A DNA stretch of 64,000 nt from Erythrobacter sp. SDW2. Lineage in GTDB: Bacteria; Pseudomonadota; Alphaproteobacteria; Sphingomonadales; Sphingomonadaceae. Made by a program: the position numbers and the translations under genes. This document shows, piece after piece, positions 29,379 through 38,292 of the stretch (the first letter of the stretch is position 1; each line of letters opens with the position of its first letter). The stretch spans positions 2,542,001 through 2,606,000 of the forward strand of contig NZ_CP090370.1 in assembly GCF_021431965.1 (NCBI RefSeq). The letters run 5' to 3'. The notes under the pieces are model-generated. The model saw only the letters and a list, made by a program, of their open reading frames with translations, searched no databases and was not told where the DNA came from.

Positions 29379-30332
29379 ATGACCCTTACATTGCTTCTTG
29401 TTGGCGGTCTCGTCCTGCTCGCGGCTGGCGGCGAACTGCTGGTGCGCGGTGCCGTTGGGTTGTCGCAATTGCTGAAGATCTCGCCGCTCCTCGCAGGATT
29501 GACGATCGTCGGCTTCGGCACCTCGACACCGGAACTCGCCACGAGCGTCCAGGCGGCAATGGCAGGTTCGCCTGGTATTGCTGTGGGCAATGTGATCGGA
29601 TCGAACATTGCCAACATTTTGCTGATACTGGGCATCTCGGCCCTGTTAATGCCTCTGGTGGTGCGGCCGGAGGCTTTCAAGCGTGATGCACTGGCCTTGG
29701 GGGCCTCTACCGTGCTGTGCGTCGGCGCGGTCTTGCTGGGAACGATTACAGCACTGGTCGGGGTCGTGCTGGTCGCCGCGCTGGTGGGCAATCTCTATTG
29801 GGCCTACCAGTCGGAAAGGATCAGCCACGACGCCGAGGCCGAACGGCACGAAGCCGAGCTGGCCGACACGATGCCCAGGTCTCACAACCCGTGGGTACTG
29901 GGCCTGATGGTCGTCGCCGGGCTCGCCGCGGCCATCTACGGTGCGCGTCTGCTGGTTGACGGCGCAGTGCAGCTGGCAACTGCTGCTGGCATGTCCGAAT
30001 CGGTCATCGGCCTGACCATCGTCGCGTTCGGCACCTCGCTGCCCGAACTGATCGCCTGCCTCGTCGCCGTATGGAAGAAGCACCCCGAGGTGGCGCTGGG
30101 CAATGTCGTCGGGTCCAACATTTACAACGTGCTGGGCATTCTCGGCCTGACCGCCATCGTTCACCCGCTGGAGGTGCCCGCCGAGATCGCCCGGTTCGAC
30201 ATCTGGGTGCTGGCGGCGGTGACCACCCTCATGCTGGTCCAGTTGCGCAGCGGCTGGCGCATTACGCGAGCCGAGGGTGGGGTGCTGGTAGCAATGGCCA
30301 TGGGCTACACAGCATTCCTGCTGATGCGTTAG
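29379..30332 (+). CDS. Calcium/sodium antiporter, CaCA family (YrbG type)
   Basis: Inner-membrane cation antiporter of 317 residues with about ten hydrophobic segments and the two inverted alpha-repeats of the CaCA family. GTSTPE (47-52) and GTSLPE (218-223) are the ion-coordinating motifs, each followed by GNVIGSNI or GNVVGSNI. A hydrophilic loop near residues 145-165 separates the halves. The ribosome binding site is weak. It probably stands as its own unit after the glnA terminator; the exact ion pair is unknown. Confidence 0.93.
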   Translation: MTLTLLLVGGLVLLAAGGELLVRGAVGLSQLLKISPLLAGLTIVGFGTSTPELATSVQAAMAGSPGIAVGNVIGSNIANILLILGISALLMPLVVRPEAFKRDALALGASTVLCVGAVLLGTITALVGVVLVAALVGNLYWAYQSERISHDAEAERHEAELADTMPRSHNPWVLGLMVVAGLAAAIYGARLLVDGAVQLATAAGMSESVIGLTIVAFGTSLPELIACLVAVWKKHPEVALGNVVGSNIYNVLGILGLTAIVHPLEVPAEIARFDIWVLAAVTTLMLVQLRSGWRITRAEGGVLVAMAMGYTAFLLMR

Positions 30333-30342
30333 CCGCGGCGGT

Positions 30343-30996
30343 TCAGCGCGGGAGCAGCATTCCGCGTTTGCCGATAACCCAGAACGATGCCGCGAGGGGG
30401 ACAGCAAAAACGAGCGTCACGACCTCGAGCGCCGTCGGCATCCGCACCAGCGCGAGCTGCGCTGCCGCTGCCCATCCGCCGACAACGGCAGAAAGTAGGT
30501 AAAAGGACGTGGAGCCGGCTTCTTTGTAGACCGCTCGCATCAGCTCATCGGAACGCCGTGTTGCAGCCAGGGAGACAATGGTTGCCAAGACGAGAGATAG
30601 CAGAGCCATGACGCCGGCCGTCCCGGCAGATAGCAATCCATTCTCTCCACCAAGGGCAAGAGCGCCAAGGGCAATGCCCATCAGAACACACCCTATCGCG
30701 CTCGGCAAGAAGACCGTCGATTGTTCGCGCACCTCGTCGGCGTCTTCAACGTTGAGGATCGCTGCACCGACTTTGGGCGAAAGGGATCCAACGAACACGA
30801 ACAGCCCCATTACAACATACATTGCAGCGACCAGCAGGCTGATCTCGGAATTTGCGACCGCCGATAGCGCGCCTCCGTCCTTGAATTCCTGCCCAATGGT
30901 GCGGGCCATGAAAAAGCCGAATATGCCGCCTGCCAAGGCCAGCCCTGCCACCTTGACCCAGCCCGACCAGAGCGGCTTCGGTGCCTTCTCAACCAT
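30343..30996 (-). CDS. Integral membrane protein paired with XRE regulator
   Basis: Not recognised as a named family. The 217-residue protein has about six hydrophobic segments (first near 15-32) and short polar loops. The start at 30996 is favoured because GGAG lies seven bases upstream; ATG at 31002 is closer to that site than usual. The gene overlaps the end of the XRE gene by eight bases, so the regulator and membrane protein are co-translated. Such regulator/membrane-protein pairs are widespread, often stress- or envelope-linked, but a role here is unknown. Confidence 0.8.
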   Translation of the reverse strand: MVEKAPKPLWSGWVKVAGLALAGGIFGFFMARTIGQEFKDGGALSAVANSEISLLVAAMYVVMGLFVFVGSLSPKVGAAILNVEDADEVREQSTVFLPSAIGCVLMGIALGALALGGENGLLSAGTAGVMALLSLVLATIVSLAATRRSDELMRAVYKEAGSTSFYLLSAVVGGWAAAAQLALVRMPTALEVVTLVFAVPLAASFWVIGKRGMLLPR

Positions 30997-31204
30997 CGTC
31001 ATTCTCCGGCTCCCAATCGTCAATAAACAGGTCCGGCACACTAACGCCGAACAGCTTTGCCATGCGCAGCGCCAGAGGCAGCGAAGGATCGTACTTGTCC
31101 GTTTCAACCGCATTGATGGTCTGGCGCGAAACACCCAGGCGCCGGGCCAGCTCTCCCTGGCTCCAACTGCGTTCCTCGCGAAATTCCTTCAACCGGTTGA
31201 GCAC
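30989..31204 (-). CDS. XRE-family transcriptional regulator, single domain
   Basis: A 71-residue helix-turn-helix protein. The DNA-binding helices fit WSQGELARRLGVSRQTINAVE (about 14-34), and the rest (KYDPSLPLALRMAKLFGVSV) completes the Cro/C1-type fold. The tail is acidic. The start is GTG at 31204 with GAGGTG five bases upstream. It is most likely autoregulatory: a near-perfect 35-base palindrome plus a third half-site lie 27-79 bases upstream. It is co-translated with the membrane protein downstream and divergent from a secreted-protein gene. Confidence 0.92.
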   Translation of the reverse strand: MLNRLKEFREERSWSQGELARRLGVSRQTINAVETDKYDPSLPLALRMAKLFGVSVPDLFIDDWEPENDDG

Positions 31205-31230
31205 CGATTCACCTCACTGCCGCTACGGCC

Positions 31231-31283
31231 TGACAAGAGTTCTTTACTGTAAAGAGCTCTTGTCAGTCAAGAGTTCTTTACAG
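31231..31283. promoter_or_regulatory. Triple alternating half-site operator
   Basis: Bases 31231-31265 form a palindrome with 17-base arms, TGACAAGAGTTCTTTAC and its complement with one mismatch, around a single T. The right arm then pairs again with a third copy, CAAGAGTTCTTTACAG at 31268-31283 (15 of 16 bases), around a five-base centre. The three copies alternate in orientation. Placement between the XRE gene and a divergent gene suggests the XRE binding site and promoter overlap; binding itself is inferred. Confidence 0.75.
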
Positions 31284-31358
31284 GGACAGTCAGTCTCTTC
31301 TCGGTCTTGGGCGGAACCGCTGTCCGGCGATGGCGTTGGAACGGCGAAGGAGAAAGCC

Positions 31359-32333
31359 GTGCGTATCCTCACTCTCTCGATCGCCGCCATAGCGCTGGCC
31401 GCAACCGGGGCCTATGCGAATCCCGGAAACGGCAAGGGCCAAGGCAATGGAAAAGATCGTGGCGGCCCGCCTGCCAAGGTCGAAGGCAACAAGGGCGGCG
31501 GCAAGCCCGACGTTCGCCCGATGCGGATGGAGGACGACCGGGGCAAGCCCCAGACAAGCCCGAAAATGAAGGGGCCCGAGCGTGCTGATCGAAGCACCGA
31601 CGCGCGGATCGGCTTGGGTCCGAACGGCAAGGCTAATGAAGGCAAGCGGCGTGATGACAGAGGTCGCGGCGACCGCGATCGGGATGACCGCGGCCGCGAC
31701 GACGTGCGCGTTACCTATGTCGACCGAGGCGACAATTTCTCCATCTTCCGCGACTTCGACCGCCGCAGCAGCAGTTACGACGGATGCCCGCCGGGCCTCG
31801 CCAAAAAGTACAATGGCTGCTTGCCGCCCGGCCTCGCCAAAAAGCGTGCGTTCTACCGTCCGGCTTATTTCGGCTATGGCGGCTTTGGCGACGCTCGCTT
31901 CTATTACGATGACGGTTTCCTGATCCGGCTTGGCGGCGATGGTCGGATCTCGGCTTCGATCCCGCTGCTCGGCGGTGCACTGGCCATCGGAAATCCGTGG
32001 CCGAGCTATTACGAGCCGGTCGAACTGAGGCCGTACTATCGCGAGTATTACGGGCTACAGCCTGCGGGCTATCGCTATGCCAACAATGTCATTTACCGCG
32101 TCGATCCCGAGACCGCCGCCATCACCTCGGTTGCGGCCCTGCTGACCGGGGATGATTTCGTGATCGGCCAGCCAGTCCCGGAAGGCTACCCGGTTTACAA
32201 TGTGCCTTACCGCTATCGTGACAGATATGTGGACGGACCGGACGGCTATTACCGTTACTCCGATGGCTATGTTTATCGTATCGATCCGGAAACCCGGCTG
32301 GTAGCCGCCGCCATCGAATTGCTGGTCGACTGA
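31359..32333 (+). CDS. Secreted Arg/Gly/Tyr-rich repeat protein, unknown
   Basis: A 324-residue exported protein with a signal peptide ending near ATGAYA (residue 20). A low-complexity Gly/Lys/Arg/Asp-rich region (about 21-125) follows. Then two copies of a CPPGLAKK-type motif appear in the middle, and two copies of a YRxDPET...AA(I/L) segment make up the C-terminal third. The CPPGLAKK motif occurs in RcnB-like periplasmic proteins, but the overall family was not recognised. The start is GTG at 31359 with AAGGAG seven bases upstream. It is followed after 13 bases by a fasciclin lipoprotein, probably an operon. Confidence 0.75.
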   Translation: MRILTLSIAAIALAATGAYANPGNGKGQGNGKDRGGPPAKVEGNKGGGKPDVRPMRMEDDRGKPQTSPKMKGPERADRSTDARIGLGPNGKANEGKRRDDRGRGDRDRDDRGRDDVRVTYVDRGDNFSIFRDFDRRSSSYDGCPPGLAKKYNGCLPPGLAKKRAFYRPAYFGYGGFGDARFYYDDGFLIRLGGDGRISASIPLLGGALAIGNPWPSYYEPVELRPYYREYYGLQPAGYRYANNVIYRVDPETAAITSVAALLTGDDFVIGQPVPEGYPVYNVPYRYRDRYVDGPDGYYRYSDGYVYRIDPETRLVAAAIELLVD

Positions 32334-32346
32334 TCGGGGAACGCAC

Positions 32347-32898
32347 ATGAAAAAGACCTATCTGCTGCCGGCACTGCTGGCCTTCGTCCCTCTCGCCGCC
32401 TGTGGATCGGAGGAGTCGTCCGATGCGGCGGTCAAGTCCCCTGCAGAAATCACCCTGGCAGAGGCTATGGAATCCTCGTCCGACGTCAGCGGGCTCGTCG
32501 CCGCCATCAGGGAGGCAGGTCTCGGAGACATCTTCTCTGCCCCCGGCGGTTACACCATCATTGCGCCGCCCAACGCCGTCTTCGCGCAGTTGACCCAGGA
32601 CGGGAACGAGGCTGTGCCTCCAGCTGTCCTCGCTGCCATGCTGCGAGAGCATATGCTGCCCGGCCAGCTCGATCTCGCTTCGATCCGCAAGGCCATCGCA
32701 GAGAATGACGGCAAGGTATCGGTCAATACCATGGGCAGCGGGATGATCGATTTCACGCTCGACGGAGAAGATGTGATCGCCGCCCACCAGGACAGTGGCC
32801 TGAAGGCCAAGCTCACCGGGTCGATCGTCGAAGCCAACAACGGCGCGTTGCTCCTCGCCGATGCCGCGCTGGCGGCACCGCCGAAAAAAGCCGAATAA
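32347..32898 (+). CDS. Fasciclin-domain lipoprotein
   Basis: A 183-residue lipoprotein (lipobox LAAC, C19) with one FAS1 domain, about residues 38-176: YTIIAPPNAVFAQL is the H1-type box and LREHMLPGQLDLASI follows. FAS1 domains mediate adhesion or binding of surface polymers in other organisms; the ligand is unknown here. It lies 13 bases after the secreted repeat protein gene and convergent to bpt. Ribosome binding site GGGGAACGC is only fair. Confidence 0.9.
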   Translation: MKKTYLLPALLAFVPLAACGSEESSDAAVKSPAEITLAEAMESSSDVSGLVAAIREAGLGDIFSAPGGYTIIAPPNAVFAQLTQDGNEAVPPAVLAAMLREHMLPGQLDLASIRKAIAENDGKVSVNTMGSGMIDFTLDGEDVIAAHQDSGLKAKLTGSIVEANNGALLLADAALAAPPKKAE

Positions 32899-32914
32899 TC
32901 GGAAGGGCGTTTGT

Positions 32915-33745
32915 TCAGCCCGCGGTACTGAAGTGGCGGGCCTGTTCCATCTTGGAGGGCGCGCCATCTTCCCGCTTGGCGGCGGCCTGGTGGACCAGGC
33001 GGTCGTGCTCTTCCGGCGAGATGCGCTGCCAGCCATGCGGGCCCAGCTTTTCCATCGGGCGATAGCGGATCTTGTAATTCATCCGCCCAGAGCCTTCCAC
33101 CCAATAGCCGAGATAGACATAGGGCAGGCCCATCTCGCCGGCGAGGCGGATGTGGTCGAGGATGATATAATTGCCCAGGCCCACCCGATCTGCATGATCT
33201 GGATCATAAAAGCTGTAGATCATCGACAGCCCGTCACCCTGCCGGTCCGTCAGGCAGGCGCCAACCAGCCGTCCCGGCTCGCCGGTCTCGGTCGGTTCAC
33301 GATATTCGATAACCATGGTCGAAACCGGTGTGTGTTCTACCATGTCGGCGAAGTCCATTTCCTCCATCGCCGACATCCCTCCTTCGGGGTGGCGCGACGC
33401 GAGGTAGCTGCGCAGCAGGTCGAACTGTTCCGAGGTCGCCCAGGGACGACATTCAATACGGATGAGGTCGCTGTTGCGCTTTAGCGCCCGCTTCTGCGAC
33501 GAGGATGGCGCAAACTGGTTCGCCACGACCCGCACCGACACACAGGCCCGGCAGTCGAGGCAGCTGGGGCGATAGGCCACGGTCTGGCTGCGGCGAAAAC
33601 CGATCCGGCCCAGTGCTTCGTTGAGCTGGTCGGCGTGCGGACCCTTGAGTTCGGTAAACACCTTCCGCTCGGTCTTGCCCGGCAGGTACGGACACGGCGC
33701 AGGGCTCGTCACGAAAAACCGGGGGAAGCGAACGGGGGCCGTCAC
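32915..33745 (-). CDS. bpt: Aspartate/glutamate leucyltransferase (N-degron enzyme)
   Basis: Transfers leucine from Leu-tRNA to N-terminal Asp or Glu, marking proteins for ClpAPS. The 276-residue protein shows the family N-terminal block (PCPYLPGK), the CLDCRAC cysteine motif, [19 protein letters not shown] and the C-terminal [15 protein letters not shown]. It is related to eukaryotic arginyltransferase ATE1 and often annotated so. Start at 33745 fits the family length. No clpS is nearby. Confidence 0.94.
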   Translation of the reverse strand: MTAPVRFPRFFVTSPAPCPYLPGKTERKVFTELKGPHADQLNEALGRIGFRRSQTVAYRPSCLDCRACVSVRVVANQFAPSSSQKRALKRNSDLIRIECRPWATSEQFDLLRSYLASRHPEGGMSAMEEMDFADMVEHTPVSTMVIEYREPTETGEPGRLVGACLTDRQGDGLSMIYSFYDPDHADRVGLGNYIILDHIRLAGEMGLPYVYLGYWVEGSGRMNYKIRYRPMEKLGPHGWQRISPEEHDRLVHQAAAKREDGAPSKMEQARHFSTAG

Positions 33746-33904
33746 GGGTCTGCCAAAGCTCCTGTCAGGCGGTGGAATCTGTGCCTTGCGACACGCGATC
33801 TATGCCCGACAGGTGGCCACGGTAAAACCCCCTTAACCATAAAAGACGGTTAAGCGTTGATTACTTTGCACAATTGCAGAAACCTTACCGTGCAGGCCTG
33901 ACCC
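33746..33904 (-). other. Intergenic spacer with short hairpin
   Basis: The 159 bases between ilvA and bpt are AT-richer than the surroundings. CTTAACC (33832-33838) and GGTTAAG (33848-33854) can pair in a stem with a nine-base loop. It could terminate ilvA or be part of the bpt promoter. No U-tract follows, so termination is doubtful. Confidence 0.35.
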
Positions 33905-35158
33905 TTACTTGGCCAGCTCCACCGGAGTGACTGAATAACCCTTCTCGCGCAGCCCCGCGATCAGCCCGTCGAGCTGCGCCGAATCGCGTGCTTCGCACTC
34001 GATATCGGTGATCAACCCCTTGGCCGGGAGGTGGGTGAAGATGCGCTGGTGGTAGATCTCGATGATGTTGACATTGTGCGCGTCGAACTCGCGCATCACC
34101 TTGAACAGGGCGCCGGGGCGATCCTGCAGCGTGATCCTGAGGCGCGCCAGACGCCCTGACCGCGCGAGGTCGCGCAGCAGGACATTGGCGAGCAGGCGCG
34201 TATCGATATTGCCGCCGCACAGCACCAGCCCGATCGACTTTCCGGCAAAGCGTTCCGGATGTGCCAGCACCGCCGCGAGGCCCGCAGCCCCTGCGCCCTC
34301 GACCACGGTTTTCTCGATCTGCAGCAGCAAGCTGACCGCTTCTTCCAGATGCGGTTCGTCGACCAGCACGATGTCGTCGACCAGCCGATCGATGACGGTC
34401 TGCGTGAACTTGCCCGGCTCTTTGACCGCGATGCCTTCGGCCAATGTGTCTCCGCCGCAGGGCAAGTCAGTGCTGTTATAAGCGTTATAGGACGAGGGAT
34501 AGAGCTTCGCCTCGACGCCGATGACCTCGATCGGCTTATCCTGCACCTTGGCCACTGTCGCCATGCCCGAGATCAGGCCGCCGCCGCCGATCGGCACGAC
34601 GATGCAATCGAGTTGCGGCGCATCTGCGAAGAGTTCCAGCGCAACCGAGCCCTGTCCCGCCGCGACATGCGGATCGTCGAACGGGTGGACGAAGGTCAGG
34701 GCCAATTCGTGCTCCAGCTTGCGGGCGTGGGCGTTGGCCTCGTCGAAAGTCTCGCCATGGAGCACAACCTTGCCGCCGACCGCTTCGGTCTGCATTACTT
34801 TCACCGTGGGAGTGGTGCGCGGCATGACGATATGGACCGGCACGCCCAGCCGAGTTCCGTGATAGCTGAGGCCCTGCGAGTGGTTGCCAGCGCTCGCCGC
34901 GATCACGCCGCGCTGGCGCTGCTCCTCGGTCAGTTGCAACAGCGCGTTGAGGGCGCCGCGTTCCTTGTAGGCGGCCGTGAACTGCTGGTTCTCGAACTTG
35001 AGCCAGATGTCGGCCCCGGTAATCTTCGACAGGGTGATCGAATGCATCGTCGGCGTGCGCACCACAGCGCCGCCAATGCGGGCGGCGGCATCCTGCACAT
35101 CGGCAAGCGTCAGGGGCCGCGGGTCGCTGCCAGTCTCAAGGGGATCGGTCCTGCTCAT
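33905..35158 (-). CDS. ilvA: Threonine ammonia-lyase with C-terminal ACT domain
   Basis: PLP enzyme deaminating threonine to 2-oxobutyrate for isoleucine synthesis or threonine breakdown. The 417-residue protein has the PLP lysine in AAYKERGA (K65), SAGNHSQG, the PIGGGGLISG phosphate loop and a single C-terminal ACT domain (about 335-417, LQDRPGALFKVM). Two ACT-like domains are found in E. coli IlvA; this single-ACT form matches many alphaproteobacteria. The start at 35158 is chosen over a longer frame lacking family similarity. Confidence 0.94.
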   Translation of the reverse strand: MSRTDPLETGSDPRPLTLADVQDAAARIGGAVVRTPTMHSITLSKITGADIWLKFENQQFTAAYKERGALNALLQLTEEQRQRGVIAASAGNHSQGLSYHGTRLGVPVHIVMPRTTPTVKVMQTEAVGGKVVLHGETFDEANAHARKLEHELALTFVHPFDDPHVAAGQGSVALELFADAPQLDCIVVPIGGGGLISGMATVAKVQDKPIEVIGVEAKLYPSSYNAYNSTDLPCGGDTLAEGIAVKEPGKFTQTVIDRLVDDIVLVDEPHLEEAVSLLLQIEKTVVEGAGAAGLAAVLAHPERFAGKSIGLVLCGGNIDTRLLANVLLRDLARSGRLARLRITLQDRPGALFKVMREFDAHNVNIIEIYHQRIFTHLPAKGLITDIECEARDSAQLDGLIAGLREKGYSVTPVELAK

Positions 35159-35244
35159 GATGGTGCGGGGTAGGAGTGGCGAGGCAGTGGCGCAATTCGA
35201 AAGAATGTTGGCATGCCCCAACATTACCATTACCCGCTGGCCCC

Positions 35245-36150
35245 ATGAACGAGATCAGGACAGTCGCCTTTATCGGCCTTGGCGTAATGGGCGGGCCGAT
35301 GGCGGGGCACCTTGCCCGCGCTGGATATGAGGTCACGGGATACAACCGCACCGCATCGCGGGCGCAAGCCTGGGCCGAGAAGCTGGCAGGCGAAGGCCTG
35401 ACCGTCGCGACGGCCGCAAGCCCGGCTGCGGCTGCCGCCGGCAAGGACATGGTGCTGACCTGCGTCGGCAATGACGAAGACCTCGAGCAGGTCCTGCTCG
35501 GTCCCGATGGTGCCCTTCCCGCAATGGCGGCGGGTAGCCTGCTGGTCGATCACACCACGGTTTCCGCCGCGATGGCTCGCCGGATCGATGCCGAGGCAAT
35601 TGCGCACGGCATCGCTGCGGTGGATGCCCCCGTCTCTGGCGGGCAGGCCGGCGCTGAGAACGGCAAGCTTGCCGTGATGTGCGGCGGCAGCGTGGAGGCG
35701 GTAGCACGTGCGCGCCCGGTGATGGAGGCATTCTCCGCACGTATCGTCCATGTCGGCGGCGCCGGTGCGGGACAGACTACCAAGATGGCCAACCAGATGT
35801 GCATCGCCGGAACTCTGGCCGGCCTGTCCGAAGCGGTTCGCCTGTCCCAGGCTTCCGGGCTCGAAATGGACAAGGTCTACGAAGCCATTTCCGGCGGCGC
35901 GGCGCAGAGCTGGCAGATGGACAACCGCTGGGCCACCATGGCCCGCGGCGAGTTCGACTTCGGTTTCGCCATCGACTGGATGCGCAAGGATCTGGGTTAT
36001 GCGCTTGAAGAAGCGCGAAAGCTCGGGCTTGGTTCACCCGTTACCGCGCTGGTCGACCAGTTTTATGCCGAAGTGCAGGCCATTGGCGGGGCACGACAGG
36101 ATACCAGTGCCTTGATCCGGCGGCTGCCACAGGCAAAGAAGGGCCAATGA
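35245..36150 (+). CDS. Beta-hydroxyacid dehydrogenase (3-hydroxyisobutyrate dehydrogenase-like)
   Basis: NAD(P)-dependent dehydrogenase of 301 residues with the cofactor loop GLGVMGGPMA (11-20), the substrate block DAPVSGGQAGAENGKL and the catalytic lysine in TTKMANQ (K180). Substrate could be 3-hydroxyisobutyrate, tartronate semialdehyde or a related acid. Its stop overlaps the amidohydrolase start (ATGA), so the two are coupled. Confidence 0.93.
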   Translation: MNEIRTVAFIGLGVMGGPMAGHLARAGYEVTGYNRTASRAQAWAEKLAGEGLTVATAASPAAAAAGKDMVLTCVGNDEDLEQVLLGPDGALPAMAAGSLLVDHTTVSAAMARRIDAEAIAHGIAAVDAPVSGGQAGAENGKLAVMCGGSVEAVARARPVMEAFSARIVHVGGAGAGQTTKMANQMCIAGTLAGLSEAVRLSQASGLEMDKVYEAISGGAAQSWQMDNRWATMARGEFDFGFAIDWMRKDLGYALEEARKLGLGSPVTALVDQFYAEVQAIGGARQDTSALIRRLPQAKKGQ

Positions 36151-37805
36151 TGTTCCGCAAGCTTCTCGCCGCGCTGGTTGCGCTGGCTCTCCCCGCGCCG
36201 GCGCTGGCCGATACGCTGATCTACAACGTCGACGGCATCCGAATCGACGAAGAAGGCAAGGTCGATCGCTTTGCTGCCCTGTTGGTGAGCGACGACGGGC
36301 GGATCCTCCAGGTGCTCGACCGCGGAGCGAAGCTGCCCCAGGGCACCGGCGCTTATGACGGGCAAGGCAGGGTCGTGATTCCCGGCCTGATCGACGCGCA
36401 TCTGCACATCATGGGGCTCGGCATCGGCGCACTGACGCTGGACCTGTCACAGACCCGTTCGCTGGAAGAAGCGCAGAAGGCGATCAAGGACTTCGCCGAA
36501 GCCAATCCCGGCCGCCAATGGATCATCGGGCGTGGCTGGAACCAGGAAATCTGGGGCCTTGGCCGCTTCCCGACCGCCGCCGAGCTCGACGCCGTGGTCG
36601 GTGACCGGCCGGTGGCCATGGAGCGGGTCGATGGCCACGCGACCTGGGTCAATTCGCTGGCGATGCAGCTGGCGGGAGTGACGGCGCAGACCGCGGACCC
36701 CGTCGGCGGGCGGATCGAACGCCTGGCCGGATCGAGGGCGCCAGCGGGCGTGTTCGTCGACGCGGCCAGCAACCTTATCTACAACGTGGTGCCGGAACCG
36801 CGTCCGCGCGAACGCGACCTCGCCCTGCAGAAGGCGCAGCAGATCCTGCTGTCGATGGGCATCACTGCAGCGGCCGACATGGGCACCACGATGGAAGACT
36901 GGCAGGCCTTCCGCCGCGCAGGCGATGCCGGGACGCTCGACATGCGGATCATGTCCTATGCCGCCGGGACCGATGCGATGGAGCTGATCGGCGGCCCCGG
37001 CCCCTCTCCTTGGCTCTATGACGACAAGCTGCGGCTGAACGGCGTGAAGCTGTACCTGGACGGGGCGCTCGGCTCGCGCGGGGCGTGGCTGAAGCGGCCC
37101 TATCATGACGATCCCGGCAACATCGGCCTGCCGCTGCTAACGTCCGACCAGTTGCGCAACCTGATGAGCCGGGCGGCGATGGACAACTTCCAGATCGCCG
37201 TCCACGCCATCGGCGATGCCGCCAATGGAGAGCTGCTGGCCGCAATCGGCGAGCTGGCAGAGACCTACAAGGGCGATCGCCGTTGGCGGATCGAACATGC
37301 ACAGATCGTCGATCCCGCAGAAATCGCCGAATTCGGCAAGTATGGTATCATCGCGTCGATGCAACCGGTTCACCAGACGTCCGACCGCCAGATGGCCGAG
37401 GCGCGACTCGGGCCGGACCGACTCGGCGGCGCCTATGCCTGGCGCAGCATCGAGAAAACGGGCGGCAAGCTCGCCTTCGGTTCCGATGCGCCGGTCGAAT
37501 CACCCGATCCCTTTGCCGGTTGGGCCACGGCCTTCACCCGCGAGGATGCGCAGGGCCAGCCTTTTGGCGGCTGGCTGCCGCAGGAACGGGTCAGCCGCGA
37601 AGAAGCCCTGAAGGCTTTCACGGCCGACGCTGCCTATGCCGGATTCGCCGAAGATCGCTTCGGCAAGCTGGTGGTGGGCGAGCGGGCCGACTTTGTCCTC
37701 ATCGACCGCGATCCTTTGCTCGCCAGCGCCGGTGAGTTGCGTGCCACAAAGGTGCTGGAGACTTGGGTCGGCGGAGAGCGGGTGTACGTTGCACCGGGCC
37801 AGTGA
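36147..37805 (+). CDS. Exported amidohydrolase, YtcJ-like
   Basis: Amidohydrolase-superfamily enzyme of 552 residues. A signal peptide (about residues 1-22, ending PALA) points to the periplasm. Metal-binding HLH (H85, H87) lies in DAHLHIMG; later His residues in AVHAIGDAAN and IEHAQIVD and a terminal Asp in FGSDAPVES complete the expected set. The substrate is unknown; the family cleaves cyclic amides or related bonds. Coupled to the upstream dehydrogenase by a four-base overlap. Confidence 0.92.
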   Translation: MMFRKLLAALVALALPAPALADTLIYNVDGIRIDEEGKVDRFAALLVSDDGRILQVLDRGAKLPQGTGAYDGQGRVVIPGLIDAHLHIMGLGIGALTLDLSQTRSLEEAQKAIKDFAEANPGRQWIIGRGWNQEIWGLGRFPTAAELDAVVGDRPVAMERVDGHATWVNSLAMQLAGVTAQTADPVGGRIERLAGSRAPAGVFVDAASNLIYNVVPEPRPRERDLALQKAQQILLSMGITAAADMGTTMEDWQAFRRAGDAGTLDMRIMSYAAGTDAMELIGGPGPSPWLYDDKLRLNGVKLYLDGALGSRGAWLKRPYHDDPGNIGLPLLTSDQLRNLMSRAAMDNFQIAVHAIGDAANGELLAAIGELAETYKGDRRWRIEHAQIVDPAEIAEFGKYGIIASMQPVHQTSDRQMAEARLGPDRLGGAYAWRSIEKTGGKLAFGSDAPVESPDPFAGWATAFTREDAQGQPFGGWLPQERVSREEALKAFTADAAYAGFAEDRFGKLVVGERADFVLIDRDPLLASAGELRATKVLETWVGGERVYVAPGQ

Positions 37806-37906
37806 TTCGCTTGGCACGATCGCTTCTTGAGTTTTAACTCAAATTTCACATTAATTTATCAAAGCCCCCTGACCTTTACGCCCCGATCTTACGTGGAGAC
37901 GACAGA

Positions 37907-38119
37907 ATGAAAATGCGTACCCTGGCCTTTGCCACCGCCGCCCTTGGCCTTGCTGCCGCCCCTGTCGCCGCCGAAGCGGTTCGCTCCGCAGCGCCCGTTG
38001 AAGTTGCAAGCGAGAATGGCGGGAATAGCGACGTTTTCTACGTACTGGGCGCCGCTGCCATCATCGCCATCGTGATCATCGCAGCAAGTGGTGGCGACGA
38101 TCAGCCCATCAGCGGCTGA
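37907..38119 (+). CDS. Small exported protein ending in PISG (copy 1)
   Basis: Not a recognised family. The 70-residue protein has a signal peptide (1-22), a short SAAPVEVASENGG linker, one hydrophobic helix (about 43-60) and a polar end GGDDQPISG. The layout and last four residues match the next gene 170 bases downstream. TGGAGA eight bases before ATG is the ribosome binding site. Upstream, TTGAGTT-TT-AACTCAA (37827-37842) is a perfect palindrome in AT-rich DNA that may be an operator or part of the promoter. Confidence 0.82.
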   Translation: MKMRTLAFATAALGLAAAPVAAEAVRSAAPVEVASENGGNSDVFYVLGAAAIIAIVIIAASGGDDQPISG

Positions 38120-38292
38120 TTCCAGCCTTCGGCCTTTCCGGCGGCGGAGTCTGCGGCCTGACTTTCAAACGGTTTGTCGCAACCACGGAACGCTTTGTGT
38201 TTATGGCCGTTTCAGGGTTGCACTTGCCGGAATGCTGGCCTAATACGCCCCGGCAAGTTCAAACAGAAAATCTTCCCCAAGGAGGGCATAAA
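38120..38292 (+). other. Spacer between the two PISG genes
   Basis: 173 bases without a gene. No clear terminator or conserved promoter was seen; the strong ribosome binding site of the second gene ends it. Separate promoters for the two genes are possible. Confidence 0.4.

Noticed and set aside
30989-31204. XRE protein plus neighbour as a toxin-antitoxin module
   Set aside because: The partner is a 217-residue multi-pass membrane protein without toxin features; gene order and size fit a regulator/membrane-protein pair better.
32346-33036. Possible toxin-antitoxin-like pairing of the fasciclin gene with small overlapping frames
   Set aside because: The small frames are shadows, and the fasciclin gene has a clear lipoprotein signal and FAS1 domain.
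38120-38292. Small RNA or riboswitch between the two PISG genes
   Set aside because: No stable hairpin series or known riboswitch core was visible by eye.
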